The notes under the pieces were generated by a model that was not told where the DNA came from, made no database searches, and saw only the letters and a program-made list of their open reading frames with translations. Shown here one piece after another: positions 7,424 to 7,690 of a stretch of 7,690 nt of DNA; position 1 is the stretch's first letter; every line of letters starts with the position of its first letter. The stretch lies in the NCBI GenBank assembly GCA_964620915.1, contig CAZUKP010000117.1, positions 1-7,690 on the forward strand, given 5' to 3'. Source of the stretch: Hyphomicrobium_A sp964620915. Its GTDB lineage: Bacteria > Pseudomonadota > Alphaproteobacteria > Rhizobiales > Hyphomicrobiaceae. Made by a program: the position numbers and the translations under genes.

Positions 7424-7690
7424 GCTGATGTGCGCACTTATAATTGTTGTGGTTGCCGGCGGTGCGTTCTGGGCGATCACGCTGCTGCGCGATCCCTTGC
7501 ATCCTGCCGTGTTCTTGGCGCCCCTGTTCGGCTATTTTTATGGCATTTGGCCGATACTGCTTAATCGCGAGGGCCGGTTAGAGGCCATATTGCCGGACGG
7601 CTCACTCGAGTTTGCGGCGTTGATCTTCCTGCTCTCGATCGCGGCGCTATACGCCGGCTTGCTGCACGGTCTTCCGCGGTTGAGAAATCT
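7416..7690 (+). CDS. Polytopic membrane protein, probable Wzy-like repeat-unit polymerase (N-terminal part)
   Basis: The gene is open to the window end and shows about 90 codons. Three hydrophobic segments are visible: CALIIVVVAGGAFWAITLL, HPAVFLAPLFGYFYGIWPIL and FAALIFLLSIAALYAGLL. The RDPLHPAVFLAPLFGYFYG pattern directly after the first membrane helix resembles the start of oligosaccharide repeat-unit polymerases, which join lipid-linked repeat units in the periplasm. GTG 7416 gives MFELMCALII and has GCGGGG about seven bases upstream; ATG 7428 is the alternative, with a weaker GAG. The frame extends back to the methyltransferase stop, so GTG 7374 is also formally possible. Its place after six glycosyltransferases fits a polymerase, but a flippase or other inner-membrane polysaccharide protein cannot be excluded from the N-terminus alone. 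Confidence 0.65.
   Translation, partial: MFELMCALIIVVVAGGAFWAITLLRDPLHPAVFLAPLFGYFYGIWPILLNREGRLEAILPDGSLEFAALIFLLSIAALYAGLLHGLPRLRN

Noticed and set aside
1..7690. Defence system, CRISPR array, mobile element or novel RNA
   Set aside because: The window is almost entirely coding with recognisable glycan enzymes; no regularly spaced repeats, transposase motifs, terminal inverted repeats or long structured non-coding stretch are present.

Overview
The window is a single-strand, tightly packed block of polysaccharide biosynthesis genes, all read on the + strand. It holds six glycosyltransferases (three GT-A/GT2 and three GT-B/GT4), one class I SAM-dependent methyltransferase, and the start of a polytopic membrane protein that looks like an O-antigen/exopolysaccharide repeat-unit polymerase (Wzy-like). 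High G+C (roughly 60% by eye), GTG and TTG start candidates, overlapping or near-touching cistrons and the protein style suggest a Gram-negative proteobacterium, most likely an alphaproteobacterium. The taxon is an inference; no rRNA or other marker is present.

Layout: 1-863, 3' part of a GT2 gene cut by the window edge; 935-1891, a complete GT2 paralogous to it along its visible length; 1884-3062, GT4; 3079-4110, a third, more divergent GT2; 4157-5284, GT4 of the mannosyltransferase-like (MtfB/WbpZ-like) type; 5266/5281-6579, a GT4 with an unusual N-terminal half; 6576/6582-7361, methyltransferase; 7416-7690, N-terminus of the membrane protein, running off the window. The largest gaps are 71 bp (864-934) and 46 bp (4111-4156). 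Most other junctions overlap or lie within 16 bp, except the 54 bp between the methyltransferase and the membrane protein. This is consistent with one polycistronic transcript. I see no convincing promoter, terminator, RNA gene, insertion sequence or CRISPR array.

Likely joint role (inference): the cytoplasmic glycosyltransferases build a lipid-linked oligosaccharide one sugar at a time, the methyltransferase decorates a sugar or a precursor, and the membrane protein polymerises flipped units in the periplasm. The initiating phosphoglycosyltransferase, flippase, chain-length regulator and export genes are not in this window. Sugar donors and linkages cannot be read from the sequence.

The pathway type is well known and I do not see a new kind of system. 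The points most worth a second look are the tandem GT2 pair with a shared C-terminal module, the altered catalytic-base motif in the third GT2, and the arrangement at the methyltransferase/polymerase junction.
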